From JAUVPY01 sp034412795 (GTDB taxonomy: Bacteria; Chloroflexota; Anaerolineae; 4572-78; NAK82), in assembly GCA_034412795.1 (NCBI GenBank), contig DAOUMD010000099.1, positions 1 through 64,000 of the forward strand: 64,000 nt of DNA. Reading direction: 5' to 3'. The position numbers were made by a program, and so were the translations under genes. Below, in pieces: positions 19,547 through 27,829 of this stretch. The notes under the pieces were generated by a model. The model made no database searches. It worked only from the letters and a program-made list of their open reading frames with translations, and was not told where the DNA came from. How positions within the stretch are numbered: position 1 is the first letter of the stretch; each line of letters starts with the position of its first letter.

Positions 19547-19824
19547 TCGGTCTTTGGAGTTTCAGCACGGACGGCGGCTATTGCTTCAGCAGCTAGCTGC
19601 TCCGCCTCTTGAGGTTCCAGGTCAGCCATTTGCTGTGCCCTGTGTATCAACTCAAAGAATTCTTCGCGTTGCCGTTCCCAACTCTCATACACCCTCATCG
19701 GAACCACGACAGCCGCAGGGTTTCCATGGCGACTGACAATATAGACATCTCCCTGATGTTGTACGCGATCAACAATTGTGCCAAGCTCTCTTCTTGCCTG
19801 GGTCGCTCCTACCATCCTCTCCAT
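19543..19824 (-). CDS. Phd/YefM-family antitoxin
   Basis: Antitoxin and autorepressor, 93 residues. The N-terminal Phd/YefM fold is plain: MVGATQARRELGTIVDRVQ, then VYIVSRHGNPAAVVVPMRVY. The C-terminal segment (about 55-93) is Glu/Gln/Ala-rich and helical, as expected for the toxin-neutralising tail. It overlaps the start of a broken PIN toxin gene, so it now stands as an orphan antitoxin. An alternative start at Met4 is possible. Orphan Phd proteins can still repress transcription or neutralise related toxins elsewhere; that is inference. Confidence 0.85.
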   Translation of the reverse strand: MERMVGATQARRELGTIVDRVQHQGDVYIVSRHGNPAAVVVPMRVYESWERQREEFFELIHRAQQMADLEPQEAEQLAAEAIAAVRAETPKTE

Positions 19825-19846
19825 CGGTTCCCCTAATTCCTCCCAA

Positions 19847-21064
19847 CTACGACCAAGGCCCGAGTCGCTTCGGCACCCGATGCGCCGTCAGCGTCACGTA
19901 GTCCGGGAGCGGACCGCCCATCAGCGGGCGGGTGTAGGTCTTGAAGGCCTCGGTGACGAAGTTGCCCTCAGCATTGATGAACTCGTCGGGCAGCAGCTTC
20001 TCGACGTTGGCCACCTCCTCCAGGGGGGCCAGCCCGGTGGTGCAGCCATACGTCTCGCCCGGCTCGCGCACCAAGGTGACCATATAGCCGCTGGTCCCCC
20101 CCGCCGCCTGGCGTACCGCCTCACGCCCGACTATGTAGGCCTCCTGGGCGTCGACGTCAGACATACACACACCCGAGGCACGCTGCATGGTCCCCGGTTT
20201 GTCCAGGCGTGTTTTCAGGTTAAGTTCGGCCACGATCAGATCCACCAGGTATTGCCCCAGCCCGCCCAGTTCGGGGTGACCGAAGGCATCGATGTTCATG
20301 GTATCCTGAAAAGCGGCCACCAGCCCCCCATCGGGGTTCTTCAGACCCTCACAGGCAGCGATGACCACGTAGCCCTGGTCCTTGTAGACTCTTTCTACAT
20401 CGGCCAGGAACTTGTCTTTGACAAAGGGCCGCTCCGGCAGGTAGATCAGGTCGGGCGCGTAATCATCGGCCATGGCGGAGGCAGCCGTCACCCAGCCGCT
20501 GTTGCGCCCCATAGTCTCGACCACCTTGACCACTTCGGTGTAGCACAGCGCGATAGTATCGCGCACCACCTCGGAAAACATAATGGCTTCGTACCGGGCC
20601 GTGCTGCCGAAGCCAGGTGCGTGATCGGTCAGCGCCAGGTCGTTGTCAATGGTTTTGGGGATGCCCATCACCCGCATCTCGTAACCCTGTTCGGCGGCGG
20701 TTTGCCCGATCTGATAGGTGTTGTGCATGGTGTCCCCGCCGCCGATGTAGAAGAAGTAGCGGATGTTGTGGGCCTGGCATACCTCGACTACGCGTGCATA
20801 ATCCTGGTCGCTGAGTTTGTAGCGGCAGGAGCCCAGCGCCGCCGACGGCGTGCGGCGCAGCCCCTCAATGATGACCGGGTCTTCTTTGCGCAGATCAGCC
20901 AGATCTTCCTGCAAAAAGCCCTGGATGCCGTGCAGCATGCCGTAGATGTTATCAATCGCTGCGTGGCGTTTGGCCTCCTGCACTGCCCCACACACCGAGC
21001 TGTTGATCACCGCCGTCGGACCGCCCGACTGGCCGATCGCCATGTTGCCTTTCAAGTTACTCAC
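19847..21064 (-). CDS. 6-phosphofructokinase, predicted pyrophosphate-dependent type
   Basis: Glycolytic phosphofructokinase family, 405 residues. It begins with the nucleotide/phosphate loop IGQSGGPTAVINSS and has the catalytic stretch PKTIDNDL (136-143), the GFGSTARYEA helix and METMGRNSGW-like VETMGRNSGW for fructose-6-phosphate binding. At the donor-selecting position the sequence is IGGGDTMHN (Asp111), where ATP enzymes have Gly and PPi enzymes have Asp. This predicts use of pyrophosphate. Length also fits the longer PPi/clade III enzymes. No glycolytic neighbours are present. The start at 21064 begins the conserved fold directly. Confidence 0.88.
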   Translation of the reverse strand: MSNLKGNMAIGQSGGPTAVINSSVCGAVQEAKRHAAIDNIYGMLHGIQGFLQEDLADLRKEDPVIIEGLRRTPSAALGSCRYKLSDQDYARVVEVCQAHNIRYFFYIGGGDTMHNTYQIGQTAAEQGYEMRVMGIPKTIDNDLALTDHAPGFGSTARYEAIMFSEVVRDTIALCYTEVVKVVETMGRNSGWVTAASAMADDYAPDLIYLPERPFVKDKFLADVERVYKDQGYVVIAACEGLKNPDGGLVAAFQDTMNIDAFGHPELGGLGQYLVDLIVAELNLKTRLDKPGTMQRASGVCMSDVDAQEAYIVGREAVRQAAGGTSGYMVTLVREPGETYGCTTGLAPLEEVANVEKLLPDEFINAEGNFVTEAFKTYTRPLMGGPLPDYVTLTAHRVPKRLGPWS

Positions 21065-21099
21065 CGATTTTTCCTCCAGCTTTCAGTTTTTCAACCGGC

Positions 21100-21330
21100 C
21101 TACTGAGCAAACCAGCGCCGGATCAGTTCCACCTGGAAGCGATAGCCTTCATCGACCACCTTGATCAACTTACTGGAATCAGGGCATAGCCGAGTACATT
21201 ATTCTACCTCACCCATCCGGTGGCATCTCAATCTTTCCGACCGAGGCAACAACTCATTCCAGACCCTTTTTCGGTCGGCGTGGCTGTAGCTAATAAACAC
21301 ATCGTACTGGTACTCGGCCTGCTCAGTCAC
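21100..21330 (-). pseudogene. Remnant of a TIR-domain STAND NTPase gene
   Basis: A GTG at 21330 with AGGAGG upstream opens a 43-codon frame reading YQYDVFISYSHADRKRVW and NELLPR, the start of a TIR domain. It ends at TAA 21199. About 30 bases on, a second fragment reads LIKVVDEGYRFQVELIRRWF and stops at 21100-21102; this resembles the last helix of the winged-helix region in STAND ATPases of this kind. The roughly 1-kb or longer middle, with the NTPase, has been deleted. What remains is not expected to be functional, although the 43-residue piece could still be translated. Confidence 0.7.
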
Positions 21331-21345
21331 TGGCACCTCCTTACC

Positions 21346-21502
21346 TAGCTGAGTTTTCTCGGAAAGTACCGTTCGCACGTGGGCGTGCTCACTCCGCCCT
21401 GCGTAATGAGAAGCGAGGCACCCCCAGGCTTCGGCGCGAGCTCAGCCGAGCGGTGCCGAAGCCTCTGCCCCGTTTGACACACTTTCCGAGAGATCTCAGC
21501 TA
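21346..21502. mobile_element. 157-bp MITE-like element with inverted ends
   Basis: Ends TAGCTGAG...TCTCGGAAAGT and ACTTTCCGAGA...CTCAGCTA are imperfect inverted repeats of about 23 bases. The interior contains a second strong hairpin around GGCTTCGG/CCGAAGCC. It lies directly upstream of the TIR remnant. No target duplication was recognised, and no other copy was seen in the window. The following bases 21503-21720 contain nothing I can identify. Confidence 0.6.
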
Positions 21503-21720
21503 TGGTGCTCAGTACATCACTCATTATACAATACCCAAGCCAGCAAAACAGGAGATTTTATGTCAACTTCTAGGCGAATTTCTACCTGCTGCTGCCATTT
21601 TGAAATCCAAGGCATCGCGATAGTTAGGCCTCCTTCAGACCTCAGCGGATGGATACAAAGAAGTAGGGGGCGCACGGTCGTGCGCCCCTGAATCCGCTTA
21701 TCCGCTCCCCCATCCGCTGC

Positions 21721-22554
21721 CTAGGCCAATTTTAACCCCTTAAACGCCTCCACCTGCCCGGTGATGGCCCGCTCGGTGGGCAGCCGCTCGATGCTCGATG
21801 CGCCAAAGAAGCCGGCGATGCCGGGCATCATGGCCAGGCCCGCCCCCACGTTCTCCGGCTCGTCGAAGGGACCGCCGTGGCAGATGACCAAAAGGTCGTC
21901 GCGCACCGCTCGCCCCGCCTGGGCGATGTCCATCACTTTGGCCGCCGCCTCCTCAAGGCTGAAGGCAACCGCCGCACCGATGGAGCCGGCCGTGGTCAGA
22001 CCGACGTGGGCCACCAAGAGATCGGCGCCCGCCTCCGCCATGGCCCTGGCCTCGTCAGGGTTGAAAACGTAGGGCGTGGTCAGCATGTCCAGCTCGTGGG
22101 CGACGGCGATGGCCTCCACTTCCTTATCATAGCCCATGCCGGTGGCCTCCAGGTTGGCGCGGAAGTCGCCGTCCATCAGGCCCACGGTGGGGAAGTTCTG
22201 GACACCGGAGAAGCCCATCTCTTTGAGCTGTTTGATGAAGACCGGCATAAGGCGGAAGGGGTCGGTGCCGCACACGCCGGCCAGCACCGGCGTATCCTGA
22301 ACCACCGGCAGTACCTCGGACGCCATCTCCACCACGATGCCGTTGGCGTCTCCATAGGGCATGAGACCCGCCAGCGAGCCACGCCCCGCCATGCGGTAGC
22401 GCCCCGAGTTGTAGATGATGATCAAATCGGCACCGCCCCGCTCGGCGAACTTGGCGGAGATGCCGGTGCCCGCTCCGCAGCCCACGATGGGCTGGCCTGA
22501 CTCCACTGTCTTGTGAAGTCGCTTCAACGCTTCTTCACGAGTGATGAAAGCCAT
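21721..22554 (-). CDS. Phosphoenolpyruvate hydrolase-like TIM-barrel protein
   Basis: 277-residue TIM-barrel protein of the PEP-hydrolase-like/isocitrate-lyase-superfamily group. Recognisable stretches are QPIVGCGAGTGISAKFAERG, DLIIIYNSGRYRMAGRGSLA, VCGTDPFRLM and VQNFPTVGLMDG, which recur in proteins encoded next to or fused with Tm-1-like UPF0261 proteins. Here the UPF0261 gene lies upstream on the same strand. The function of the pair is unsettled: the plant relative Tm-1 inhibits a viral replicase, whereas the bacterial proteins look metabolic. The start at 22554 has AAGGAGG upstream. The gap to its partner is filled by an unusual TTGG-rich inverted repeat. Confidence 0.8.
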   Translation of the reverse strand: MAFITREEALKRLHKTVESGQPIVGCGAGTGISAKFAERGGADLIIIYNSGRYRMAGRGSLAGLMPYGDANGIVVEMASEVLPVVQDTPVLAGVCGTDPFRLMPVFIKQLKEMGFSGVQNFPTVGLMDGDFRANLEATGMGYDKEVEAIAVAHELDMLTTPYVFNPDEARAMAEAGADLLVAHVGLTTAGSIGAAVAFSLEEAAAKVMDIAQAGRAVRDDLLVICHGGPFDEPENVGAGLAMMPGIAGFFGASSIERLPTERAITGQVEAFKGLKLA

Positions 22555-22562
22555 AGTGACAC

Positions 22563-22798
22563 CTCCTTGTTGGGTTGGTTGGATGGATGGTTGGATGGAT
22601 GGTTGGTTGGATAGTTGGTTGGTTGGGTAGTTGGTTGGTTGAGTGGTTAGTTGGTTGGTTGGTTGGTAGATTGGTATACTGGTAAATTGGGGAATCAGGG
22701 ATGGGCCGGAGCCTGATTCACCGATCCCTGATCCCCGATTCCCAACCTTCCAATCTTCCAGCTATCCAACCATCCAACCAACCATCCAACCAACCAGC
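22563..22798. repeat. Low-complexity TTGG/CCAA repeat forming a long inverted structure
   Basis: From 22563 to about 22690 the sequence is a run of TTGG and TGGA units (GGTTGGTTGGATGGATGG type). From about 22741 to 22798 the complement appears (CCAACCATCCAACC type). Between them is GGGAATCAGGGAT...ATCCCTGATTCCC-like inverted sequence. The whole can fold on itself and lies between two co-directional genes. Confidence 0.7.
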
Positions 22799-22800
22799 AA

Positions 22801-24009
22801 TTATTTTAACATATCCAATAGTGTTTCCGCACACCTGTCGGCAAACTCGGGATCGTTGATGTTGTAATCCATCTCGACCACCGGGATGCCGGGGTTGAGA
22901 TTTGTTTTGATGGCGTCGTAACAGGCCCGGTCGGCGTCCGGGTCCCAGAAGTCACCGCCCGGGCTGTCGAGCTGGGAGACGCCCTTGAGGGGTAGGACGA
23001 CGGCCACAGGAGCGGTGGCAGCGTTGGCAGCAGTGGCAATCATCTCGCCCATCTTGACGTTCTCCTGGACGTTGGTGCGCATCAAGGTGACGTTGGGGTT
23101 CCATTGATACAGATTCCGGTCCTTGTACCGCTCGGGGACGGTGTCGATGCCCCAAAAGTTGGCCATATCCACGCAGCCGGGGACGAGGACGACCGGGATA
23201 CCCGCCCGTGAGGCGGCCAGGCAGCGCTCCGGCCCGGCGCTCAACACGCCGCCGCACACCTCGTCGGCCAACTCGGTGGTAGTAATATCCAGCGAGCCGA
23301 CTATGTAACCATCGGTGATGAGACTCTCCATAGTCTTGCCACCGGTGCCGGTAGCGTGGAAGACCAACACCTCGTAGCCCCCTTGCTCCATAACGCCCCG
23401 CGCCCGGTCCACACAGACAGTGGTGTTGCCGAACATGGAGGCGGTCACCAGCGGTTTTTCCTCACCGGCCGGAGGCGCTTCCATCCTCACCATACCGGCA
23501 ATGGCACCGGCCGCGTTGGCGTAAATCTGACGGCTGATGCTGTTGATACCCGCCACATCCACCACGGAGGGCATGAAGGTGATGTCCCGGGTGCCGGTAT
23601 AGGCGCTCACGTCACCGCCACCCAGGGTGGAGACCATCACTTTAGGCACACCGACGGGCAGGACGCGCATGCCGGACGTAGCAATGGAGGTTCCCCCGCT
23701 GCCGCCCATACCCAGGATGCCGTTCACCATCCCCTTATCATAAAGCTGGCGCACCACGACCGCCAGCCCGGCGGCCATGACCTGCATGGCCTCGTCCTTG
23801 TGCTCGCCGGAGGCCAGGTAAGCCAGGTTCCCACCGCCGGCCTCGGCCACAGAATCGCGCGTGACGTCAGGCTCAAAAGGCGGTTCGCCCATCACACCGA
23901 AGTCAATCACCAGCGTGTCCAGCCCTTCGGCCTCGATGAGTTCCTTGACGAAGGCATACTCCTGGCCCTTGGTATCCAGGGACCCCACGATCACGACCGT
24001 TTTGCTCAT
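22801..24009 (-). CDS. Tm-1-like ATP-binding protein (UPF0261)
   Basis: 402 residues, the normal length for UPF0261. It begins KTVVIVGSLDTKGQEYAFVK, the family start, then shows GILGMGGSGGTSIATSGM, MVSTLGGGDVSAYTG and MPSVVDVAGINSISRQ, and later VFHATGTGGKTMESLI. These match the Tm-1-like ATP-binding fold. Bacterial members commonly sit with a PEP-hydrolase-like gene, as here (21721-22554). The biochemical role is not established; a carbohydrate or lignin-derived substrate has been suggested for some members, but nothing here specifies it. The start at 24009 has AAGGAGG before it. Confidence 0.88.
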   Translation of the reverse strand: MSKTVVIVGSLDTKGQEYAFVKELIEAEGLDTLVIDFGVMGEPPFEPDVTRDSVAEAGGGNLAYLASGEHKDEAMQVMAAGLAVVVRQLYDKGMVNGILGMGGSGGTSIATSGMRVLPVGVPKVMVSTLGGGDVSAYTGTRDITFMPSVVDVAGINSISRQIYANAAGAIAGMVRMEAPPAGEEKPLVTASMFGNTTVCVDRARGVMEQGGYEVLVFHATGTGGKTMESLITDGYIVGSLDITTTELADEVCGGVLSAGPERCLAASRAGIPVVLVPGCVDMANFWGIDTVPERYKDRNLYQWNPNVTLMRTNVQENVKMGEMIATAANAATAPVAVVLPLKGVSQLDSPGGDFWDPDADRACYDAIKTNLNPGIPVVEMDYNINDPEFADRCAETLLDMLK

Positions 24010-24167
24010 GGCATACCTCCTTGTATGTGAGTTGCATCTAGACCTTGTGCGTTTCTCTGTACTGAGCGGAACAACGTGGACTACAATTTGTGAAGGTCGA
24101 GGCTAAGGTTAAGGAAGGGGTAGTACGATAGAACTATTATAACATACTCCGACAAACTTGGGAATGG

Positions 24168-24238
24168 GAGGAGCGAGCATCCCCAGATGCGGGGCGGGCT
24201 TTGCAGCCGCCGTTCGCATCTGGGGATGCTCGCTCCTC
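24168..24238. repeat. Perfect 24-bp-arm hairpin repeat
   Basis: The arms at 24168-24191 and 24215-24238 are fully complementary (GAGGAGCGAGCATCCCCAGA... and its reverse), around a 23-base loop with its own GGCGGGC/GCCGCC pairing. It lies in the 421-base region between the divergent UPF0261 and aminotransferase genes. No T-run follows. It resembles the other palindromic repeats of this genome. The rest of 24010-24430 shows no gene. Confidence 0.7.
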
Positions 24239-24430
24239 AATTTCGGGAAAGCCTTCCCCAATGCGAAGTTGGGCCTTGTTGTTGATAGAGCTGAACCTTC
24301 AGGTAGTGCGCGGCAACGAGTTCAGCGTCGGCAACCTTGCCGTACTGCAAGCTGCGGGGTATACTTAGAGCGACCGCTCGATATCGGCATCGACGATCTG
24401 AACTCGACACTGAGAGATGAGAGGTGTGAC

Positions 24431-25501
24431 ATGGAGATCAAAGTGACCAAATCAACGACGATCGGCCAGAAGCCTCGCCCTAAGGATTCTGATTTGGGCT
24501 TCGGCAGGTACTTCACCGATCACATGTTTCTGATGGATTACACCCGCGACAAGGGATGGCACGACCCGCGGATTGAATCCTACCAGTCCCTTGATCTGGA
24601 CCCGGCGGCGATGGTGCTACACTACGGCCAGGAAGTGTTTGAGGGTCTCAAGGCTTACCATCTGCCAGACGGCGGCATCGCTCTGTTTCGGCCTGACAAG
24701 AACATCGAACGCCTGAACGCTTCCGCCCGCCGGATGGTTATGCCAGAGATGGACCCCAACCTCGTTTTGCAGGCTATGAAGGAACTGGTCTTGCTCGAAC
24801 GTGACTGGATCCCCACCTCGGAGGGCACGTCCCTATATATCCGTCCCACCATGATCGCCAACGAGCCAGCGCTGGGTGTGAGACCTGCCGAACAATTCCT
24901 GTTCTACATCATCGCCGGGCCGGTGGGCGCCTACTATCCGGAAGGCTTCAAACCCACCCGGATTTTCGTCACCGACGAGTACGTGCGCGCTGCCAAGGGA
25001 GGCTCGGGAGTAGCCAAGACATCCGGCAACTACGGACGCACCCTGCTGGCTGCCAAGCAGGCGGCCGAGCGTGGGTACACCCAGGTGCTATGGCTGGACG
25101 CCAAGGAGCGCAAGTACGTGGAGGAAGTGGGCACCAGCAACATCTTCTTCCTGGTCGAGGACGAACTGGTCACCCCGCCGCTGGGCGGCACCATTCTGCC
25201 CGGCATCACCCGCGACTCGGTGCTGGAGCTGGCCCGGAGCTGGGGACTCAACGTTTCGGAACGGCCGATCTCCATCGACGAGGTGGTGGAGGGGTGCAAA
25301 AGTGGAGCTCTCAAGGAAATGTTCGCCACCGGCACGGCGGCGGTTATTTCTCCGGTTGGCGAAATTGGTTACCAGGGAGAGGTTCTGGTAATCGCAGACG
25401 GTGGGACGGGCGAATTGTCCCAGACCCTGTACAACGGAATCACCGCCATCCAATACGGGCACGAGGATGATCCCTTTGGCTGGCGGGTTCGACTCGCTTG
25501 A
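24431..25501 (+). CDS. ilvE: Branched-chain amino acid aminotransferase
   Basis: PLP-dependent class IV aminotransferase, 356 residues, that exchanges amino groups between leucine, isoleucine or valine and 2-oxoglutarate. It has the BCAT type II N-terminus (GFGRYFTDHMFLMDY), VFEGLKAYHLPDGGIALFRP, RMVMPEM, the PLP-lysine region GVAKTSGNYGRTLLAAK and EVGTSNIFFLVED. The start at 24431 (MEIKVTKS) has GAGAGGTG upstream and matches the usual N-terminus; the longer frame reads through intergenic repeat sequence. Its stop overlaps the start of the next gene (TGATG), so the two are coupled. Confidence 0.93.
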   Translation: MEIKVTKSTTIGQKPRPKDSDLGFGRYFTDHMFLMDYTRDKGWHDPRIESYQSLDLDPAAMVLHYGQEVFEGLKAYHLPDGGIALFRPDKNIERLNASARRMVMPEMDPNLVLQAMKELVLLERDWIPTSEGTSLYIRPTMIANEPALGVRPAEQFLFYIIAGPVGAYYPEGFKPTRIFVTDEYVRAAKGGSGVAKTSGNYGRTLLAAKQAAERGYTQVLWLDAKERKYVEEVGTSNIFFLVEDELVTPPLGGTILPGITRDSVLELARSWGLNVSERPISIDEVVEGCKSGALKEMFATGTAAVISPVGEIGYQGEVLVIADGGTGELSQTLYNGITAIQYGHEDDPFGWRVRLA

Positions 25502-26304
25502 TGGAAACAGAAGAGAGCAAAGGAAGTCGCGTCGCTGCCGTCACCGGCGCGACGGGCGCGATTGGCCAGGCGATTGCGCTGGGGATCGCCGAAAAACCAG
25601 GGTACGAAGTGGTCCTGCTGGCTCGAAATGAGGAGAAGGCCAGGCAGGCGGTGCGATATATCACCCAGGCTACCGACAACCGCCAGGTGCGCTACGAGCT
25701 GGTTGACGTATCCCGCCGCGCCTCCATCCAGGCCCTGGCCGACGGATGGCGTGGCCCGCTGCACGTCCTGGTCAACAACGCCGCCGTAACCTCGCGCCGA
25801 CGCCAGGAGACCCCCGAAGGTATCGAGCTACAGTTGGCCACCAATGTGTTGGGCTACATGTGGATGATCCAGGCCTTTAGCGAGCACCTTAAGCAATCCA
25901 CGCCGTCCCGGGTGGTGAACGTGGCCAGCTACTGGGCGGGAGACCTCGATCTGGACGACCTGGAATTCAAGCGTCGTAAATACAACAACAATAAGGCCTA
26001 TCGCCAATCCAAGCAGGCCAACCGCATGCTGACGGTAGCCGACGCAGAGCGACTCAGGCCTTACGACATTTCGGTGAATGCCTGCCACCCGGTCGACGTC
26101 GACTCAAGGCTTAGCAACAACCTGGGATTTGGAGGGCACGAGACGCCAGAGCAGGGTGCCCAAACGCCGGTCTGGCTGGCCACGGACCCCATCGGCCAGG
26201 CGGAGACAGGCAGCTACTTCGAGCGTATGCGAGAGGTCCGGTGCCGGTTTGGGGCGGATAGGCAGACGGTGGAGAGGTTGTACGAAGTGTGTTTATCTTA
26301 CTAA
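25501..26304 (+). CDS. Short-chain dehydrogenase/reductase (retinol dehydrogenase-like)
   Basis: NAD(P)-dependent oxidoreductase of 267 residues. The cofactor motif is TGATGAIGQAIA; NNAAV marks the adenine-binding strand; catalytic Ser in VVNVASYW and Tyr/Lys in YRQSKQAN complete the active site. The FKRRKYNNNKAYRQSK segment is typical of the retinol-dehydrogenase/WW-oxidoreductase-like branch. The ATG at 25501 overlaps the aminotransferase stop (TGATG), so expression follows ilvE. The substrate is unknown; a role in amino acid synthesis is not expected from the family. Confidence 0.87.
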   Translation: METEESKGSRVAAVTGATGAIGQAIALGIAEKPGYEVVLLARNEEKARQAVRYITQATDNRQVRYELVDVSRRASIQALADGWRGPLHVLVNNAAVTSRRRQETPEGIELQLATNVLGYMWMIQAFSEHLKQSTPSRVVNVASYWAGDLDLDDLEFKRRKYNNNKAYRQSKQANRMLTVADAERLRPYDISVNACHPVDVDSRLSNNLGFGGHETPEQGAQTPVWLATDPIGQAETGSYFERMREVRCRFGADRQTVERLYEVCLSY

Positions 26305-26362
26305 AGAGTGAGACCAAACGCCGCCCAAAATAGTTATGTCATTGTCACAGGGAGACTCGTCA

Positions 26363-26581
26363 CTACCTGCGACGGCTGCCAAAGATACCACCGCCGTACG
26401 CACCCAGGTCGATCAGCGCGCACAACTCAGAATCTATCTCCTCCAGCTCCTCCAACGCCCGCTCGATGCGGCCCGGCTCCAGGTCGTTCTTAATCCGCTG
26501 GAACTGCGCGAGTGTGCTGACCAGGCGCTGCTCCAGGGTCGCCAGGTGCCGGTCGGCGCCGTTCATAATCGTTTGGGGCAA
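26363..26581 (-). CDS. Small hypothetical coiled protein of the holin-like cluster
   Basis: 72 residues, mostly charged helix (LATLEQRLVSTLAQFQRIK, then ERALEELEEIDSELCAL) ending in a Gly-rich tail. The frame starts with TTG at 26581 just after GGAGGAG; an ATG five codons later is an alternative. It overlaps the end of 26490-26987 by 92 bases, an unusually long overlap that may reflect a frameshift in the upstream gene. I recognise no family. Position after a holin-like gene suggests a phage- or element-derived accessory role. Confidence 0.55.
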   Translation of the reverse strand: MPQTIMNGADRHLATLEQRLVSTLAQFQRIKNDLEPGRIERALEELEEIDSELCALIDLGAYGGGIFGSRRR

Positions 26582-26987
26582 TGTGCTCCTCCACCTCGTC
26601 GGTCAATTTTGCGATTTGGCCACCCAGCAAACTCAACGTGCTGGCCATCCGTTGCACCTGGTAGCGCAACTCCTTCAGCTCGGCGGAGACCTGCTGATAG
26701 TTGGCCTCGCTGCCGGCCCGATCGTCGAACATCCTTTCCAACGATTGCTCCAGGATGTCGATGAGACGCTCCTGCGCCTTCATATCGGTGGCCAACCGCA
26801 GCCCGTTATTCTCCAGCTTCCAATGAAGCGCCGTATCCTTGCGCTGCCGTTCCGCCTCCATCAAAGTGGCCAGGGGCGGGATGAACTTCGACAGGTTCTC
26901 CAGGACTTTGGGCAGCAAATACAGCGCGATGGAAACCGCAATCAGCCAGACGGGCAGCGCATTCAGATCCAGCGTCGTCAGATCCAC
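26490..26987 (-). CDS. Hypothetical membrane-anchored coiled-coil protein
   Basis: 165 residues from a GTG at 26987 with a G-rich stretch upstream. One N-terminal membrane segment (VWLIAVSIALYLLPKVLENL, about 13-32) is followed by long helices with heptad character (RLIDILEQSLERMF; VSAELKELRYQVQRMASTLS). The last 25 residues are Pro/Arg/Ala-rich and are read through the next gene's coding region, so the true end may have been nearer residue 138 before a frameshift. It lies 45 bases after the holin-like gene. No family recognised. Confidence 0.6.
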   Translation of the reverse strand: MDLTTLDLNALPVWLIAVSIALYLLPKVLENLSKFIPPLATLMEAERQRKDTALHWKLENNGLRLATDMKAQERLIDILEQSLERMFDDRAGSEANYQQVSAELKELRYQVQRMASTLSLLGGQIAKLTDEVEEHIAPNDYERRRPAPGDPGAAPGQHTRAVPAD

Positions 26988-27032
26988 AATACCCCCCTCT
27001 CCCTTCGGGGGAGGGGCCGGGGGTGGGGGAGC

Positions 27033-27395
27033 CTACTCGCCCTGATACATAACGCTGAAATTCCTCGCGATGCTCTTCAGCAAGGTAGCCACCAACGCAC
27101 CCCATGCCACCGTCACCACCCCCTCGTTGATCGGCGCGCCCAGCTCGCCCAGCGACTCGGGCGGGATCAAATACCCGATCGCCACGAAAAACGCCAGGTA
27201 GCCGATCACGTACGGCAGCACGTTCGACTGATAAAAGCGGCCCAATTCTCCCCAATCAAAAACGTCCCGCTTGACCGCCGCAGCGATGCCCAGCAGAACG
27301 TCGATCAGGATCAGCCCCAAAAGCGTCTTCACCTGCCAGCTCGTGAAAAACGCCGCCACCAACCCCAGCAAGAAAGCCTGATTCAGAAAATCCAT
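27033..27395 (-). CDS. Holin-like small membrane protein
   Basis: 120 residues with about three hydrophobic segments (AFLLGLVAAFFTSW; TLLGLILIDVLLGIAAAVKR; PYVIGYLAFFVAIGYL) and a further hydrophobic stretch near the C-terminus. The IDVLLGIAAAVKRDVFDWGE pattern resembles phage holins of the type that begin with a D-x-xxG-xxxA-xK motif. The start at 27395 has GGAGGTG upstream. A terminator for the preceding gene lies at 27422-27452. With the integrase and orphan genes nearby it may be a prophage remnant; a non-lytic transport role is also possible. Confidence 0.6.
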   Translation of the reverse strand: MDFLNQAFLLGLVAAFFTSWQVKTLLGLILIDVLLGIAAAVKRDVFDWGELGRFYQSNVLPYVIGYLAFFVAIGYLIPPESLGELGAPINEGVVTVAWGALVATLLKSIARNFSVMYQGE

Positions 27396-27421
27396 GTTGC
27401 ACCTCCGCTCGTAATGAGCCA

Positions 27422-27452
27422 ATAAAAAAAGCCCGCCTCACAAGGCGGGGCT
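27422..27452 (-). terminator. Rho-independent terminator (minus strand)
   Basis: GCCCCGCCT/AGGCGGGC stem with a short loop, followed on the minus strand by seven T residues (plus-strand A-run 27424-27430). It would end transcripts coming from 27505-27615 just before the holin-like gene. Confidence 0.75.
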
Positions 27453-27504
27453 TGGCTCGGCCTTGCTTGGCGGGCGGGATTCCGTTGGGAACGCGGCCCA
27501 GCTA

Positions 27505-27615
27505 TTAGTTATCTATCTGATACCGCTTCCTGATCCACCTGGCAACAAAAATTAACGTGCGATACAACACCGTCATCAACGCTTTAACTTCCGCATCATG
27601 CGCGGGGGTGGCCAT
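27505..27615 (-). CDS. Small hypothetical protein
   Basis: 36 residues (MATPAHDAEVKALMTVLYRT, then LIFVARWIRKRYQIDN): an acidic start, one amphipathic or membrane helix and a basic end. A longer frame starts at 27720 but its first half reads through compositionally odd sequence. It precedes the holin-like gene and ends close to a terminator. No family recognised; existence uncertain. Confidence 0.35.
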   Translation of the reverse strand: MATPAHDAEVKALMTVLYRTLIFVARWIRKRYQIDN

Positions 27616-27829
27616 CTCAGCCCAGACCTTCCTTTTTTCATTTCCGCGCGCCGGCGCCGTCGAGGCCAACAGCCACCCCCAATCAAAAAATTTGTTGATG
27701 CCACCCCTAATATAGCACATTTGTTCCCTTACGTCAACCGTGTGAACCCCGGTACCATGTTTGGCCGAAAATGGGATGGTTCACTATTTGGTTGGCACTT
27801 TTTACCGGTCAAATCAAGCAAGGTAACCG

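Noticed and set aside
19778..21106. Long open frame (442 codons) on the plus strand over the phosphofructokinase gene
   Set aside because: It is antisense to a gene with clear motifs over its whole length; its protein is His/Gly/Asp-rich without recognisable domains, as expected from the complement of high-GC codons.
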